NCBI GenBank assembly: GCA_963457665.1 | Contig: OY735203.1 | Coordinates: forward strand, 22,585,406 to 22,649,405 | From: Thysanoteuthis rhombus | Taxonomy: Eukaryota; Mollusca; Cephalopoda; Oegopsida; Thysanoteuthidae | Length of the DNA: 64,000 bases | Reading direction: 5' to 3' | Shown here: in pieces, positions 28,622-41,142 of the stretch | How the letters are laid out: each line of letters begins with the position of its first letter | Position numbering within the stretch: position 1 is the first letter of the stretch | Position numbers and translations under genes: made by a program | The notes under the pieces: model-generated | What the model saw: only the letters and a program-made list of their open reading frames with translations | The model's database searches: none | What the model was told of the DNA's origin: nothing

Positions 28622-30720
28622 AACTTGGTAGGGACCTTAGTATGTATACTTGAAAATAATGGTACGGGACAAAACATGATTGCCACTGAAATATGAAATT
28701 GTTAGATACATAAAGGTTTGATATATACTTTATTTCAACGACGTCAAGAAATAAGGGGTGACTACTCCCACTTGGTAAAATACAAATTATGTATTTGAAA
28801 AAAAGTTTCAGTAAAGAATTTCTGTATCCATTTTTTGTTATCTTATCTTATGTAAACTCATGTAAGTCGTATTGGAGTTTCAAATATCCATTGTATGTAA
28901 CACTTCGGTAATGTTGCGAGTTATATTCAAGATAAGAGATTGCCTAATGGAAGATATATATTCAAACTACTTAGTGTGAGTATTCATTTGGCTAAAGGCA
29001 TTATATAAAGTAGACAAGACATTCTCAACAGGAACAAAATTTTAGTCAGGGAGTGATAGATTTGAAAAATGGTGCTAAAAGGATGACAGGGAAAAATAGA
29101 TTTCAAGAATTAAAAAAAAGGAATCTTACAAGCTACAATAAAACTAAAGATTTAAACAGTTTTGAGAAAGGAATCATTGATAACATAAGACTTGTTGCCA
29201 TTTGAATTTAAGAACTAAACAATATTCAACATCAATCTTGACTGCTCTGTATATATTTCTAAAAAATGCTCCTCATAAAACTATTGCTATTGCACAAATA
29301 TGAGCAATGAATGAATACAAGTTTTAAATGAAAATGCTTTTTCGATGGGATACGTGACCTTTTGTCCTAGGAGTTCAGCAACCCTAACCAATTCATTCAT
29401 GATGTTAGCTCCGGAAATACCCTTGTGATAAAAGCCAGGCTTTCCTTGGAGGGGCTACATGTATAAATTCGATAAAAAAACGATGTCTCAATGGGCATCT
29501 CAACCGACAATGATGAATAGAATACTGCATTTCGGTCAATAAAATCGTTATTTTATTTATAATAAGATGTCGAATATTTAATGAGTGGGCAAATAAAAAA
29601 AAATGATATCAGCAATGCATTTATTGCCATGGATTGAATACCAGAGTTGCATCTTTACATTTGACATAAGAATTATGAAAATACTCCATCAGAAATCACT
29701 TTAGTTTTGACCTATATCTCTCGTTGTTTGCGCGTAGGACATAAATCAGATGCAGATTGATACACAAAGGAGATTTTTTTTAGGATTTTCCCATTGCAGT
29801 TTTCGATACAGGTCCTTTGCTAGGAATCAAAATTACCTTTTTTGTTAGACAGAGTCGAAATTTATGAAAAAAAAAGAAGAAACTCTTCGTATCTCTTGCA
29901 GTACCCAACTTAAAATACAAATTCGTGAAACTGATTTTTTTGTTCATTGAAATACCAACAAACAATAACACGCATAATTCAGGATGTAGATTAGGTCGTT
30001 ATTTTTTCCTGATAGGTCATATCTGTCAAATAAGTTCGAAAATTTCGATGTCTGATTGTGCAAACTGATATCTCAGGGCTAGCTTGTCTTTCCAAATATG
30101 CGTTGGTACGTCAATAAGTACGCATTGTTATGGTGAACTTGTGTTTATATCTCACACGATATTTCTACGATTTCATCATAATGTTCCCCATGTAAAGACA
30201 GTATAATTCAGTGGCGATTATCAATCAAATATATTTAGCAATATACAATAAAAATTTCAGATAGAAATTCAGATGAGGTCAGTCATAATACTGACATATT
30301 GATCTATTTTTGAAGAATTTGCTGGTTGCATATATGCGCATTTCAATTAAATGCAAGTTTAGAAAAATCCTTTTGTGAATTTAAGTTTGCATAGATTCAA
30401 TGTTTAGCTAACATGTTTTGGCTGTTCAAAATGTGTTTTTTTCCAATATTTTGTTTTGTAACAACATTTACAAGAACCAAATATATCTATAAATAGATAT
30501 GTCTGCCAAATGCTGGTCTTTGAGAAGTTTTCCTTCTTATTACTCTCACGGATAATATGTAAACGACATTAAAATATTTTTCACAAATCAATTATCGCTA
30601 TGGACTAATAATTGCCTGAAGATATACCCGTTTATAATTGCAGTTTTCAATTTTTTTTGTTTTTTGTATTTTCACTTGGTTTCTCAAAATACATATGCTG
30701 CTCTTCCAACGCGTTAAAGA
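28622..30720. other. non-coding stretch, nothing recognised
   Basis: AT-rich sequence with short frames only. Confidence 0.5.
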
Positions 30721-30721
30721 T

Positions 30722-30795
30722 TCTACACAGTGGCCAAATGATAGAGTTCTCGGGGATAGTTCGGTAGTACGCAGGTTCAATCCTCAATCGAATTA
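30722..30795 (+). repeat. tRNA-like SINE head, weak
   Basis: Reads CAGTGGCCAAATGATAGAG (A-box like). About 30 bp later comes GCAGGTTCAATCC (B-box like). A-to-B spacing is in the normal pol III range, but the flanks do not form an acceptor stem. Confidence 0.4.
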
Positions 30796-33706
30796 TACTA
30801 AAAAATATTTCAAAATTGTACTTAATGCCTGTGCGTAGTACTCAGCATGAAGAATAAGATTGAGGAATCCTGGAGAGGGTGGGTTCCATCAGGCGACTAC
30901 ATCGACAACACATCATCAGCGCCCTAAAACCACGGTACAGGTGACTGAAATCCCCGTACTAATGAGGATATGGATTATGGGAATTTCTTGTCGTAAAACA
31001 ATTCCGTAAAAAATGATTTCACGGTTTCGAGAGGAATACTTTTCTTAATATACCGCACATATGACATATCTATTACTGCATTTAGCTCAGCATCTCAATG
31101 TTTTTAATGGGTACAGAAATACATTTTGCTCTTTCAGAAATATGTGTGCGTTTATGAATTCAATGGTAAGTTTTCAACCAAATCTGAAATCTCTCGTGCG
31201 CATATTAATTTTCTAGTTTTGCTGGGGACAAAATAATTGTTGGTACACAGAGGTACACCATTTTTAAGGAACCATTGGTACATACTTAGATGCTGGTGGT
31301 AGAAATGAAAATTCTGCTAAACCTGGTACTCTAAACCATTTAGCTCAAAACAATAAACGTAGGATTAATTCGTCAGATTCTCAGAAAGGTGTATTTATCC
31401 CCTCTTGAATACGATTGAACTTGTTCCTTTCACCTGAATATACCCCCCCTACTTTTGAATGGAATTAAAAACACAACAAAACATTAAAAATTGGTAAGAA
31501 ATGATGAAAATAGACATAGATAATAAGCTTGCATTTAACTATAATCGGAGTAATATGTGCGTACGCACACTGCAACTACTCAACGATTTGGCATTGTATG
31601 AAGCCATCAGTTAGATATTGCTCAGCTCAAAAGGCATGGTAGTGACAATCTTAAAGTTGTTTTGATCAGCAGTTTTCGAGAAATTTAATAATTTGCATAT
31701 TCAAGGTTTATATCACAAGAATCAATGACATCACTGAAAATTTATATTTAGTACAGAGAACTTAATAAGTAAGTGAAATGTGCACAGGTCTGAGGAAATA
31801 ATCATGGAACAGATATTTTTCAAAATAAAACACGAGTAACCTGTTACATCCTTGATATACAATAAATTCATTTATGGACTGATACCAAATAATGGATGCT
31901 CACATAGGAAATAGGCAGAAGCCAATGTTTTATTTCGCATTAAATGTTTACAGTAATATAGGTGAATAAAAATAAATGTGAAATCTTAATCATTTGATAT
32001 ATCTGGTGAGGGAGGTTACCACGTTCCGGTGCAAAAAGTACGATTCAGTTGATGGCCTCGTTTCAAAACTCCCTAAGGGATATAGTTTCGTGCTGTATTG
32101 CCGTTTTGCTGAATTGGCGAAAGTTATGAGAATCATCCAACAACATGCCTGAATGAACATTCACAATCCCTTAACGGTGACAGAAGACTAAGAGTAGAAC
32201 CGTGGTAGTTTCAGTCTCAAGATAAATATCGAGGGTCCAAACTTTATCACTTATAGAGAAGTAAATAAATACTCAATGTGAATACTCTGAACATGCAATG
32301 AAAATTATTCATAGGATTATGTTGTACGTAAATTACCCCACTTTGTAGCACATCTACGAATGCCCATCATGGGGAACCAATACGAACTAACTGTTTAGCT
32401 GTTTTTGTAATTTACTCAAATCTCTCTTGAAGCAGTCAAGTATTTGTAATTTTTAATGAAATTCTCAAAATGTAACAAAGAACTGGAAGTTTAGCTCTGT
32501 ATCAAAATTATGTCTTGTTAGATTCTTCAGAACCATTTTCTCACATACTGTGGACAGTTATTTGTTCTCCTCGAGGGATTAATTATGAATTAAAGTTTAG
32601 ATTTTCTTCACCATTATAAGTCATTTGACAAAAAAGCTACATATCACCTCTTTGGTATAGATATTGAGGCTGAACCAATCAAATTTAACGGTGTCAATGA
32701 GAAAAATAAAAGAGCAATCACTGTAAATCGCTGCAAACTTAAACGTCGCAATACACCCTTTAAATGAGCTTCTTCAACTGGTACTTGATCAAACTTATCC
32801 AATTATATGTTTCAAGTCCTCTAACGACGGAAACCTGACTTACCAGCACTGATACAAACACCTCCCTCTTGTTCCTACCAAACAGCACAGAAATATCCCA
32901 TCTCTTCCTCTGACCTCAAAACAGTAAAGAGCATTTTTTCTTTGTAATCACTGCAAAACTTTCTCCGAAAAAAGGTTGCTGGCACCCAACAAAATGCATC
33001 GGGATAAGCCCACAGAATATTTGAGTAATGTTGAGATAAAACATCTGCTTACTCTTAAGTTTCTTTCTTGATATTCCAATAATCACTTCCATCAACATAT
33101 CCTCATGTTTAACATTATAGATTTGAACCATACAGTCACAAATTGAGTTTATGCTAAGGTGGCCGAAATGTTTACAATACGGTAACTCTGCAGCCATTTT
33201 TACTAATCTCTAGATTCAATCGTCTTTATAGTTTCCCTATCTCCCTTCCGTTTACTTGCTGAAAACTGACCCTCGTTTCCTGTTTTTATTTCGAGGTGTT
33301 ATCAACGTTTTTCTTCTTATCATAGAAACAAAGATGTCTGTTGCTGAAGCTGACTTCTCTCCTTTTTCCCTCTTTATTTGAGTATTACTTTGTCTTGCAG
33401 AATACCCCTTCTATCACTATGAAACGTTTTTTTAGCATCCTATCTCTCATGCTATGTTTTTTAACTTACATTTCTTTTCTTTTTTTTTCATGCTTTTGGA
33501 TTATTAGAAGCCGTGAACTCAAAATATCAACATGTAATTTCAGTTTTTCAGAGCTTTAACCTGGCCGGCTGGCTATGTATTTGTTGCTAGCAAATGAGAT
33601 AATCCTTTCATTATAAGCTCATGTAATGTTCTTCCAACTTGAGAATAAAATACTGGTGGATGATCAAAAATGCATGAATGAATATATCACTTCAATTCAA
33701 CCTTAC
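30796..33706. other. non-coding stretch, nothing firm
   Basis: One minus-strand frame of 93 residues (32916-33197) starts in good context but has no family I recognise (see findings). The remainder shows nothing. Confidence 0.45.
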
Positions 33707-33838
33707 AGACCGTCCAGTTTTGCGTAGAGCAGAGAGAAGATACCAACTGTTGGGTTGTGGTACTGGGTGGGATAATTGATTGTCAATAGCCAAACTCAGA
33801 GGTTGTAATACAACAAAACAGCTGTCTGCAAATGACAT
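33707..33838 (+). repeat. tRNA-headed SINE (ACAACAAAACAGCTGT family), copy 3
   Basis: Begins GACCGTCCAGTTTTGCG, which aligns with GACCGTCCTTTTCTGGG of copy 1. It continues with GTAGAGCAGAGAGAAGATACC, GGTACTGGGTGGGATAATTG and GTCAATAGCC. The terminal block is GGTTGTAATACAACAAAACA, then GCTGTCTGCAAATGAC. The last 30 bp match copy 1 almost base for base. A CA-TA array starts about 25 bp downstream. Confidence 0.65.
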
Positions 33839-33861
33839 AATTATTCAATTATCATTATCAT

Positions 33862-33938
<77 letters not shown>

Positions 33939-33939
33939 C
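33862..33939. repeat. (CA)n-(TA)n microsatellite 3' of a SINE
   Basis: CA (33862-33884), then TA (33885-33938) with one TACA step. It lies just 3' of SINE copy 3 in the SINE's own orientation. Confidence 0.95.
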
Positions 33940-34583
33940 AACTAGGGTTTATTTTTAAATCATTTTTATTTCATTTAATTTTATTTTATTTCTTCTTTAA
34001 GGACTTTTTTCCCCGAGTTCTGTCTCCTTTCCCTCTTACTTTTTTTTCATTCAAGCTTTTTGACAATATTTTGCCTGTCATTTCCCTTCTTTTATATTTT
34101 CCATATTTTCTCTCTTTGCTCTTTTCCTCGTAACATATACTAAACTTAGCTAAGTGAGAAACAAGGCCAAATGGATTATATTTACTGAATAAAAACGGAG
34201 CCAGTCGTGTATTGTAAGTGGTTTCAATTATTTTAAAGATGCTGCTCTAAATAAATAGGAATGACTGGAATAACTGGTCTGTCACCCAATAGGTACTGCT
34301 ATGTGACAAAGGTCATCAAGCAAAAAGCTGAGTTAGGCATGAACAATTAAGAAATATTAGAAATGGGATGATCAATAAATCAGGTACTAGTCTCACCTCC
34401 TTTGGACATTGATCCTTGAAAAGGTGCGAATTTTTGATAAACATATGTGTTTGCTTCCGGACACAAACTGAGGGACTGATATAACATAGACATAAATTGC
34501 AGGTTGAACTCCTTCCTAATACTTGTTTAAAACCCTTTTCCTTTCGATACTTTTTTCAGGCCTCTAACCCGATTAGTGCAACT

Positions 34584-34586
<3 letters not shown>
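33940..34586. other. non-coding, T-rich
   Basis: T/C-rich on the plus strand to about 34130, then mixed AT-rich sequence. No gene recognised. Confidence 0.5.

Positions 34587-34652
<66 letters not shown>
34587..34652. repeat. (TA)n array
   Basis: Pure TA, about 66 bp. Confidence 0.97.
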
Positions 34653-34655
<3 letters not shown>

Positions 34656-36402
34656 AAAACTGAAGACAACTATGTAAATCGTCTTAGTTGACTTTTTTTC
34701 AATTAACCTACTTACAAACAACTATTCATAAAAGACTTTTGCTCCATTATAGATTAAAAGGATGTAAGTTGTTGAGAAGCGAACAGCTGGTCAGGGATAA
34801 ACACTTAAATAATATAGAGAAAAACAGAGAATACTATGTTTTGACTTCTCTTGCTTTGCCAATGAATATCCTCCTGAGTTTAGTTGTGACTTTCTTCCGG
34901 CAATAGTTCGGTTAGCTCATTGATCAAAGATCAAATTCCTTTCCCTGTAAACATCTAGAATAAATGTTGCAGATTTGAGTTGGACTATATTTCATAGTTT
35001 ATGCATGAATACGTTAATTTCCGCATATATGTTTTTTCTGATGTTTTCCAAGAATGTATTATCTCACAAGGTTTGATTATTAAGCTTGGTTCTTTGAGTT
35101 ACAAAATCTGATCCTTGATATTTCGATAATCTTATTATGATTTGCCAAACGTCCTTTTTGTCGCTATGTATTGACTTACCACAGTAACAACTTGATATAA
35201 ATCAATATAATTTTCTGTGGGTACGGATACAATCCCTGGGTTTTTAACAGATATTTTGAAGACTGGGTTTGAAAGAAGGGGAGGATTGTAAAATTATTGT
35301 TCAATGGTAAAAATTCCTTCTGAATACGTGGTAAAAATTATCTCTTTACTCAATCCTCAGAACTAAAAATGCGTTCTTCATAAGAAAAAAAAACAAACTT
35401 TTTCCAACATGTCTCATATACCAATGTTCTGTCGTTGGGCCTGGTTACCTTGGATAGTTTAATTCTTTTTGCCAGATGAATTTGAATAATTATTTTTTTT
35501 CAGCGGTGAGTTCGGTTGACTAATTGCGAGGGAAAATTATTGAATCCATAAAACGTATTACTGAATAATTGAAACTATCACATGAGTGCATGTTTTTGTT
35601 ATATGGTTAAGATGCACTTTCCCAAGACACAAATTTCATGGATCAGTGAGTATATTGATCACATGAGAGGAACTATCATTTTCCACTTATAAGGAGCAAA
35701 ATTGAGGGGAATTTTTTTCCCCTTTTTTCTTTATCTAGAGGCTCAAATCAGAGAGTAAGGGCTTTTTCTCCCTTTTTCTCCGCTTTCTTTCTCTGATTCT
35801 TGACGGATGATTTTCCCACTCTAAAAAGTCAGAATTTCGGAGAAAGAGAAAGAAAGCAAAGGAGAGAAAAACAAAAGAGAAAGAGAGAGAGAGAGATAAA
35901 GAGAGAGAGAGATAAAGAGAGAGAGAAAGTGGAACAAAAGAAAGGAGGAAAAAAAAGGAGCTGAGAGAGAAGGGAAAAAGAGACAGACAGTCAGACAAAA
36001 TAGACATATTATATTTCTACATCATCAATAATTTATCTGATGTGACTAATCATGATAGATTTGAATCAATTTTTTCTCAATGATGACCAATCAGGAGAGA
36101 GAATTATCTAATTCCTAAAATATATAATTAGATGATTTTTACTGTCACTATTTTATACCTATATCAGTCAAAATCATGGGGAGAATATTTTTTTCACTTA
36201 AAAAATCGTAAAGGAATTTTTTTTATTTTATCTAATTCCTTCTTGAGTGAAAATAAAGGTGGACTGTCTTCCCCTCTTTATGATTACCAGTTTAGTGGTC
36301 GTAATATCTCTCCTATTTTAGGGCCAAAAATTGAAGGGGTTTGAAATTGAAAAGTATCTCTTTCTATTTTCAGGGTTGGGATCGAAGGGAATATGTTTGT
36401 TT
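34653..36402. other. non-coding stretch with a polypurine tract
   Basis: A- and G-only-rich tract at about 35835-35980 (plus strand), with GAGAGA and GATAAAGA units. A poor A-box/B-box-like pair at 34900-34942 is too closely spaced to call. Nothing else recognised. Confidence 0.5.
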
Positions 36403-36770
36403 AATTATATACTAGATCTAAATCATGCATTATGATTGCATCAATGATTTCTGGGATTTCTGTTGAATCAAAAGCCCCCTTGGAGGTATTTTATATTCTG
36501 CTGCTTTCTGTTTTAGCTGATTTGCCGAATAGTTTCTTCCGAAGTCCGTTCACTTAGTGGATTTTCATCTGGTGTTTTTTGCTGATATGGTTAGTGATCA
36601 CATTGGTGAGACCTGTGTAAAAGCAGTTTAAAAAGCTTATCGGCCTGTAGTTCTTTAAATCTTTCGGGCTCCTCTTTAATCAGAGTTTTTGCTCACATAA
36701 ACTTCAAGTGGACTTTATCGATATTTCAATTGATAAGAGTAGGGAAATGAACTATATTCTTACATTTTAG
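36403..36770 (-). mobile_element. RTE-like LINE relic, minus strand, RT core
   Basis: The minus strand reads LKRSPKDLKNYRPISFLNC over about 36625-36685. This matches YKKGNPKDLNNYRPISLLNC of the LINE at 58686-61382. It continues VITNHISKKHQMKIH (compare IITNRITKTLNENQP), then RKKLFGKSAKTESSRI, then KGAFDSTEIPEIIDAI (compare KAFDSVEIPKVMEAI). It ends at DLDLVYN (compare GVDPVYV) near 36403. On the 5' side the DNA can be followed weakly to about 36770 (CTACTCTTATCAATT versus GTCCTCTTCAACTT). The frame has stops and indels, and the catalytic DFKKAFD block is damaged. It covers about 59940-60390 of the better copy and lacks both ends. It is older than the plus-strand relics. Confidence 0.8.
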
Positions 36771-38107
36771 TGTGTGACCTTTGTTAAGGTGAAACAAAGT
36801 ATAAAGCATAATTGGGCTCCGTCAGCAGTAACGGGGCTCTGGGAATATCTGAGATACTCTTTGGCGCCATCCTTTTAGCTTTAATCTCTCTATAAAAGTG
36901 GTTAGCAAAACGTATTAAAAGCAACAATTGACAACTAAATACCTAAAATGAAAGAAAAAAAGCACCGCAAAGTTTCAAATTATCCTAAAATATAATGTGA
37001 GATGTGCATAGAAGTTCGTATTCTTATTTAATACTTTAAGAAAAATACTGCATGTTCACAAGTTTGATTTTGACGTTTGTATGACAAAAATGCATCGAAT
37101 TGTGTGGTGTTACAAATGCTTGTACGTAGTCAGGACATGTGTGTTGATACAGATTCTGTACAGACCTTTTAAAGTTCATATAAGGGCAAAATGTTCAAGC
37201 ATATAATGTTCTGTTGTGTAAGATGATGGAAGACATATTTTACAGGGTAGCATAGAGTCATGCAAATATCAAATCCATGGCAAGCAGATAATGTTGATAA
37301 GTGTTCTTCATACATCTTTATGGGAAAATTGAATGTTTTTTTTTTTAAGTGCTGTATCGTTTTTTTTTATTGGCAGAAGAAATATTGTTCGTTTTCGGTG
37401 ATTGGTCAGGGGATTTTTTTTCATGTTTGGTGTTAGAATCCTCTTACAGATAAGATCGCACCTTTTTTTTACGAAAAGGATTTTCACACATTTCCACTCT
37501 TGATGTGCTAGTGCCCATTCAAACACTATAAAATATTGCAGAAAATCGGTGAGAAATGCAACCAGTGACTAACGCAAGACTGCTAAAGCGTAATGATATA
37601 GTAACTCACAGTATTGACTTGATTGACGTCTCTTCAATTTACTGGGTGTAATGACTTTTATGACCATGCATAATTCACACATGTATTATACAGTTTTTAA
37701 ACTGTAAAATTTATAGTTTCTGTTAATGGACGTATTATCAAATATAAAAAGTAAGTACACTCTCCCAAAACCTTAATAATGCATGACGAGATTTTAACGT
37801 CTACGTACATAAGGATACGAGCTCGCCCGTAACTCGATGAAGAAAATGGCATTCATTCTACATGCCAAATAGTTTTCAACATAATTAACTTCTTGTGAAA
37901 TCCCTTCATTCAGAAGCTGGTAGTAATGGCATAATCTACAGGGACAGCCCCAGATAGGATTTCAGCTAATAAGTACGTGTCGGGCTACTTTTTTCATTGT
38001 TCTAGCCTCGTATGTATAATATAGCTACTTGAGTCATGCATCTATTAAAATCTGGAATACAATGATATTGCAATATCATATCCATCTATTTATCCAATTG
38101 CAGGCCT
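36771..38107. other. non-coding stretch, nothing recognised
   Basis: AT-rich sequence without a supported feature. The upstream part of the Tc1/mariner-like trace, if present, would lie in its last 200 bp but is not readable. Confidence 0.45.
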
Positions 38108-38140
38108 ATGGTTGGTATTAGCAAGCACTTGCTCTCATCA

Positions 38141-38332
38141 CATGATATCAAACATTCTGGGGTTGTTTTTTTCGTACTAACGCTGTTTATTCTTCATCAC
38201 AATTCTCTGATATTATTGAATTTGATGGCAAAAGCGTGCAAATCCATTGAGAACCTTTGGAGATATCATGTGAACGTTTATTCAAGTATACCCAAAAGTT
38301 ATTGGAAAAAAAGCAGGAAAAATATTGCATAA
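38141..38332 (+). mobile_element. Tc1/mariner-type transposase C-terminus, degenerate
   Basis: The frame reads HDIKHSGVV, then LFILHHNSLILLN, then LMAKACKSIENLWRYHVNV, then YSSIPKSYWKKSRKNIA. This resembles the end of Tc1/mariner transposases: D-x-x-x-x-H-x-S, a hydrophobic stretch, WPAxSPDLNPIENLW, and a basic tail. The Asp of HDI and the Glu of IENLW are 34 residues apart, as in DD34E enzymes. The WPAxSPDLNP part is altered, however, and a base-level indel there is likely (the +1 frame reads WQKRANP next to IENLW). No inverted terminal repeats were found. It is a decayed fragment if real. Confidence 0.4.
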
Positions 38333-38852
38333 TCAAAAACTGTTCTTGTATCCGTCCTTTAATTTGAACAACTCTTTATTACCTCATTAGCCGACCTTCT
38401 ACGGAATCTCATTGAATATTATCAGTGATATTGTAGGGTTATATATAAGATTCATTTGAAAAAAAAGATAACCAAGAAACAACATGGAGAATCTACAGGC
38501 ATTCTTCTTGGATCAGCCCCTCTGATAGTGTCACCAGGGCTGGGTTGCCTCAAATTGGTCTGCCCCAACTTGGTCAGCCCCAACTTGGTCTGCCAATGTA
38601 TCTATCCATGTATCTATCTATTGCTTGCATACCTCTATTTCTGTTTGTATCTTTTGACGTTCAAAATTGAGAGGAATCCATCTGAGTCATTCTAATCATT
38701 GTCCTCTTTTTTGCTCATATTAAGATCAGTTCTTACACATTAAATGATATATCCAATGTGACTCTAATTACTGCTTTGTCTTTTTTGTATGGTGAGTGTA
38801 TTTACAATGTACACACACTATGTGTGATTCAATACTCTCATCATCACACATT

Positions 38853-38854
<2 letters not shown>
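38333..38854. other. non-coding stretch with a 16-bp tandem duplication
   Basis: CCCCAACTTGGTCTGC/CAGC units are repeated at about 38560-38596. Otherwise nothing recognised. Confidence 0.5.

Positions 38855-38934
<80 letters not shown>
38855..38934. repeat. (TA)n array
   Basis: Pure TA, about 80 bp. Confidence 0.97.
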
Positions 38935-38936
<2 letters not shown>

Positions 38937-39764
38937 CGGAACTAAGTCATTATTGCTGCAATGTATAACCTCTAGAGAGAGAAATTCAATTCAACCTAAT
39001 GTGAACTTGTACTCGTTTTGTTTTTTTGTTTTTTTTCTAAAACGTGTCATTAAGTACAATAGATTTCCGACGGGAGCATAGATAACAGATTGAAGGTGCC
39101 ATATCCAACAAAGCTGACGGATAGAACACGTTGAAGTTTTCTCTTGCTACAAACTTCAAAGATATCTTTAGTTATGACCATTTAATCACTTTTTTAGAAT
39201 ATGATTTAGTCAGTAATGGCCGCCGTCAACCTCAGCAGGAGTCTAGTAAGGTAATTTGTTGGACACACACCTCACTCAAGAGCCGCTAGTTACGTCTATC
39301 GTGGGTATTGCGCAAATTCAATTAGTTATATGTACTTTTAAATGATATATCTTCTCCTGTCCGCTGTTACAATACTCAGCATAATGCACGATTTGTATCC
39401 TAGAACAGATAATACGGGGATATTATTTGAGGGTCTTAAACACAATGTTACCAAACCGTCCAACCGCCCAGAACAACAAAATCTGAAAGTTTTACTCTTT
39501 AATGACTATATGCTTGAAGATATAAAGTAATTTTGTGCCAAATTAATCTTCGCTGAGAGAGAATCCTTTTCTTTCCTTTTGTGGTAATTTGCATTAAATT
39601 CAGTATCATCGTTCTCGTAAGTCAATCAGTACCTCTATATCCAAATGTAATGTATTTATTTTACATAGATAGGTATCATCTGCTTCTTCGTCATTGCAAT
39701 CCTTACATTAACAAATAGTACTCAGAATTATAAACTGAAATTAAAAATTTGCTGGATCAAGTAC

Positions 39765-39765
<1 letters not shown>
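38935..39765. other. non-coding stretch, nothing recognised
   Basis: Short frames only. Confidence 0.5.
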
Positions 39766-39843
<78 letters not shown>

Positions 39844-39870
39844 TATGTATGTATATCCGTGTGTGTGTGT
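39766..39870. repeat. (TA)n-(TG)n array 3' of a minus-strand SINE
   Basis: TA 39766-39832, mixed TACACA/TATG steps, then TG to 39870. On the minus strand this follows the SINE head at 39886-39953 after about 15 bp. Confidence 0.95.
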
Positions 39871-39885
39871 ACTTGATTGAAACGG

Positions 39886-39953
39886 GGCTGCTGCAGGAAT
39901 CGAACCTATGATCGACACTGTTGCTCTTATCAGTGCGCTAAGCTGCTGCTGTT
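39886..39953 (-). repeat. tRNA-derived SINE head
   Basis: The minus strand reads GCAGCAGCTTAGCGCACTGA then TAAGAGC (A box). It continues AACAGTGTCGATCATA, GGTTCGATTCC (consensus B box) and TGCAGCAGCC. The T arm and B box are well kept, but the 5' and 3' ends do not pair as an acceptor stem. It is therefore a SINE head, not a tRNA gene. Confidence 0.6.
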
Positions 39954-40107
39954 GATGCAAATACTCATATCCTGACTTGAATCCGAATTCTGATCATGTT
40001 TATCCAGCTGCAGTTTCGATTTTTGCTACAACTTCGTTTTTCTTCAATCGTTTATTATGTTTACATTCTTTATACCAAATGATACATTCATTGTCTAATA
40101 ACTGGGG

Positions 40108-40190
40108 GTCATTCCAGATGAGCGTTTCAATATGATATAACACAATTTATAGATCATTTTGCCGTATCATATATACATTACTTAATAACA
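40108..40190 (+). repeat. unknown dispersed repeat, copy 2
   Basis: GATATAACACAATTTATAGA followed by TCATTTTGCCGTATCATATA, in the same order and orientation as 575-690. As at that locus, a minus-strand tRNA-like SINE lies upstream and a CA-TA array lies directly downstream. Confidence 0.4.
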
Positions 40191-40191
40191 G

Positions 40192-40234
40192 GCACACACA
40201 TACACACACTCACACACACACATATATATATATA

Positions 40235-40289
<55 letters not shown>

Positions 40290-40313
40290 GTATATATATA
40301 TATACATACACAT

Positions 40314-40391
<78 letters not shown>

Positions 40392-40398
40392 TCACACA
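40192..40398. repeat. (CA)n and long interrupted (TA)n array
   Basis: CA/TACACA units to 40222, then TA with TACATA and TATG interruptions to about 40390, ending CTCACACAC. Confidence 0.96.
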
Positions 40399-40984
40399 CT
40401 TTTTAATACAAACATCATTATCTTTTAATTCTTATCTTCATTCTCAGAATTGCTGTATCACAATGAATTTAATCATTAGTAAGAATCCAAATGTTTTTGT
40501 TTTCTGTAGGTAATATCATGGATTAAAAAGACTGTTAATCATCACATTAAGCTGGTTAGGAAAAGGAAGCTCACGTCTGGATAAGAACAACGTTCTCTTA
40601 CTTGGTTCCTATAAGCAAACTGACAACTAAGAGATATGTGGTAGATCTGTCTGTTTTTAACCACTCTGGCTACAAAAAACATCTACTCATCATAGTTGTC
40701 TGGTTATAATAAGTTTTTTGTCATAATAATTGCCTGTCATTGACGACTTTTTAAAAAGGTTCCTGTCGCACAGCTTCATAACCCATATTGGCTTTATGCA
40801 GTAACAGTATCCAATACATTCCCCAAAAGTTCATTTCCAGATCAATACACGGCTTCAAAATTTATAATCTGTAATCAAAATTCTGTCAGTTCTGACGATG
40901 TATAAAATGAATATGCTTTTATGAACTTCCTGAACTTTATCGTATACTTTATACACTCACTCAATATTTGGGAAAATTGAATTT
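40399..40984. other. non-coding stretch, nothing recognised
   Basis: AT-rich sequence with no supported feature. Confidence 0.5.
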
Positions 40985-41006
40985 GAAAAAAAAAAAAAAA
41001 TAAAAA

Positions 41007-41065
<59 letters not shown>

Positions 41066-41101
41066 TGATGATGATGATGATGATGATAATGATGATGATG
41101 A

Positions 41102-41142
<41 letters not shown>
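40985..41142. repeat. compound trinucleotide array (A)n-(AAT)n-(GAT)n-(ACT)n
   Basis: A run 40985-41000, (ATA)n to about 41062, (GAT)n to 41102, (ACT)n to 41142. The stepwise single-base change of a trinucleotide unit suggests successive expansion of variants. It gives Met, Leu, Ser and Ile runs in the six frames that are not genes. Confidence 0.97.

Noticed and set aside
34900-34942. A-box-like and B-box-like words close together
   Set aside because: Spacing of about 15 bp is too short for a pol III promoter. It may be a deleted SINE but cannot be supported.
39886-39953. Intact tRNA gene
   Set aside because: The B box is consensus, but the acceptor ends do not pair and the arms are imperfect, so it is called a SINE head.
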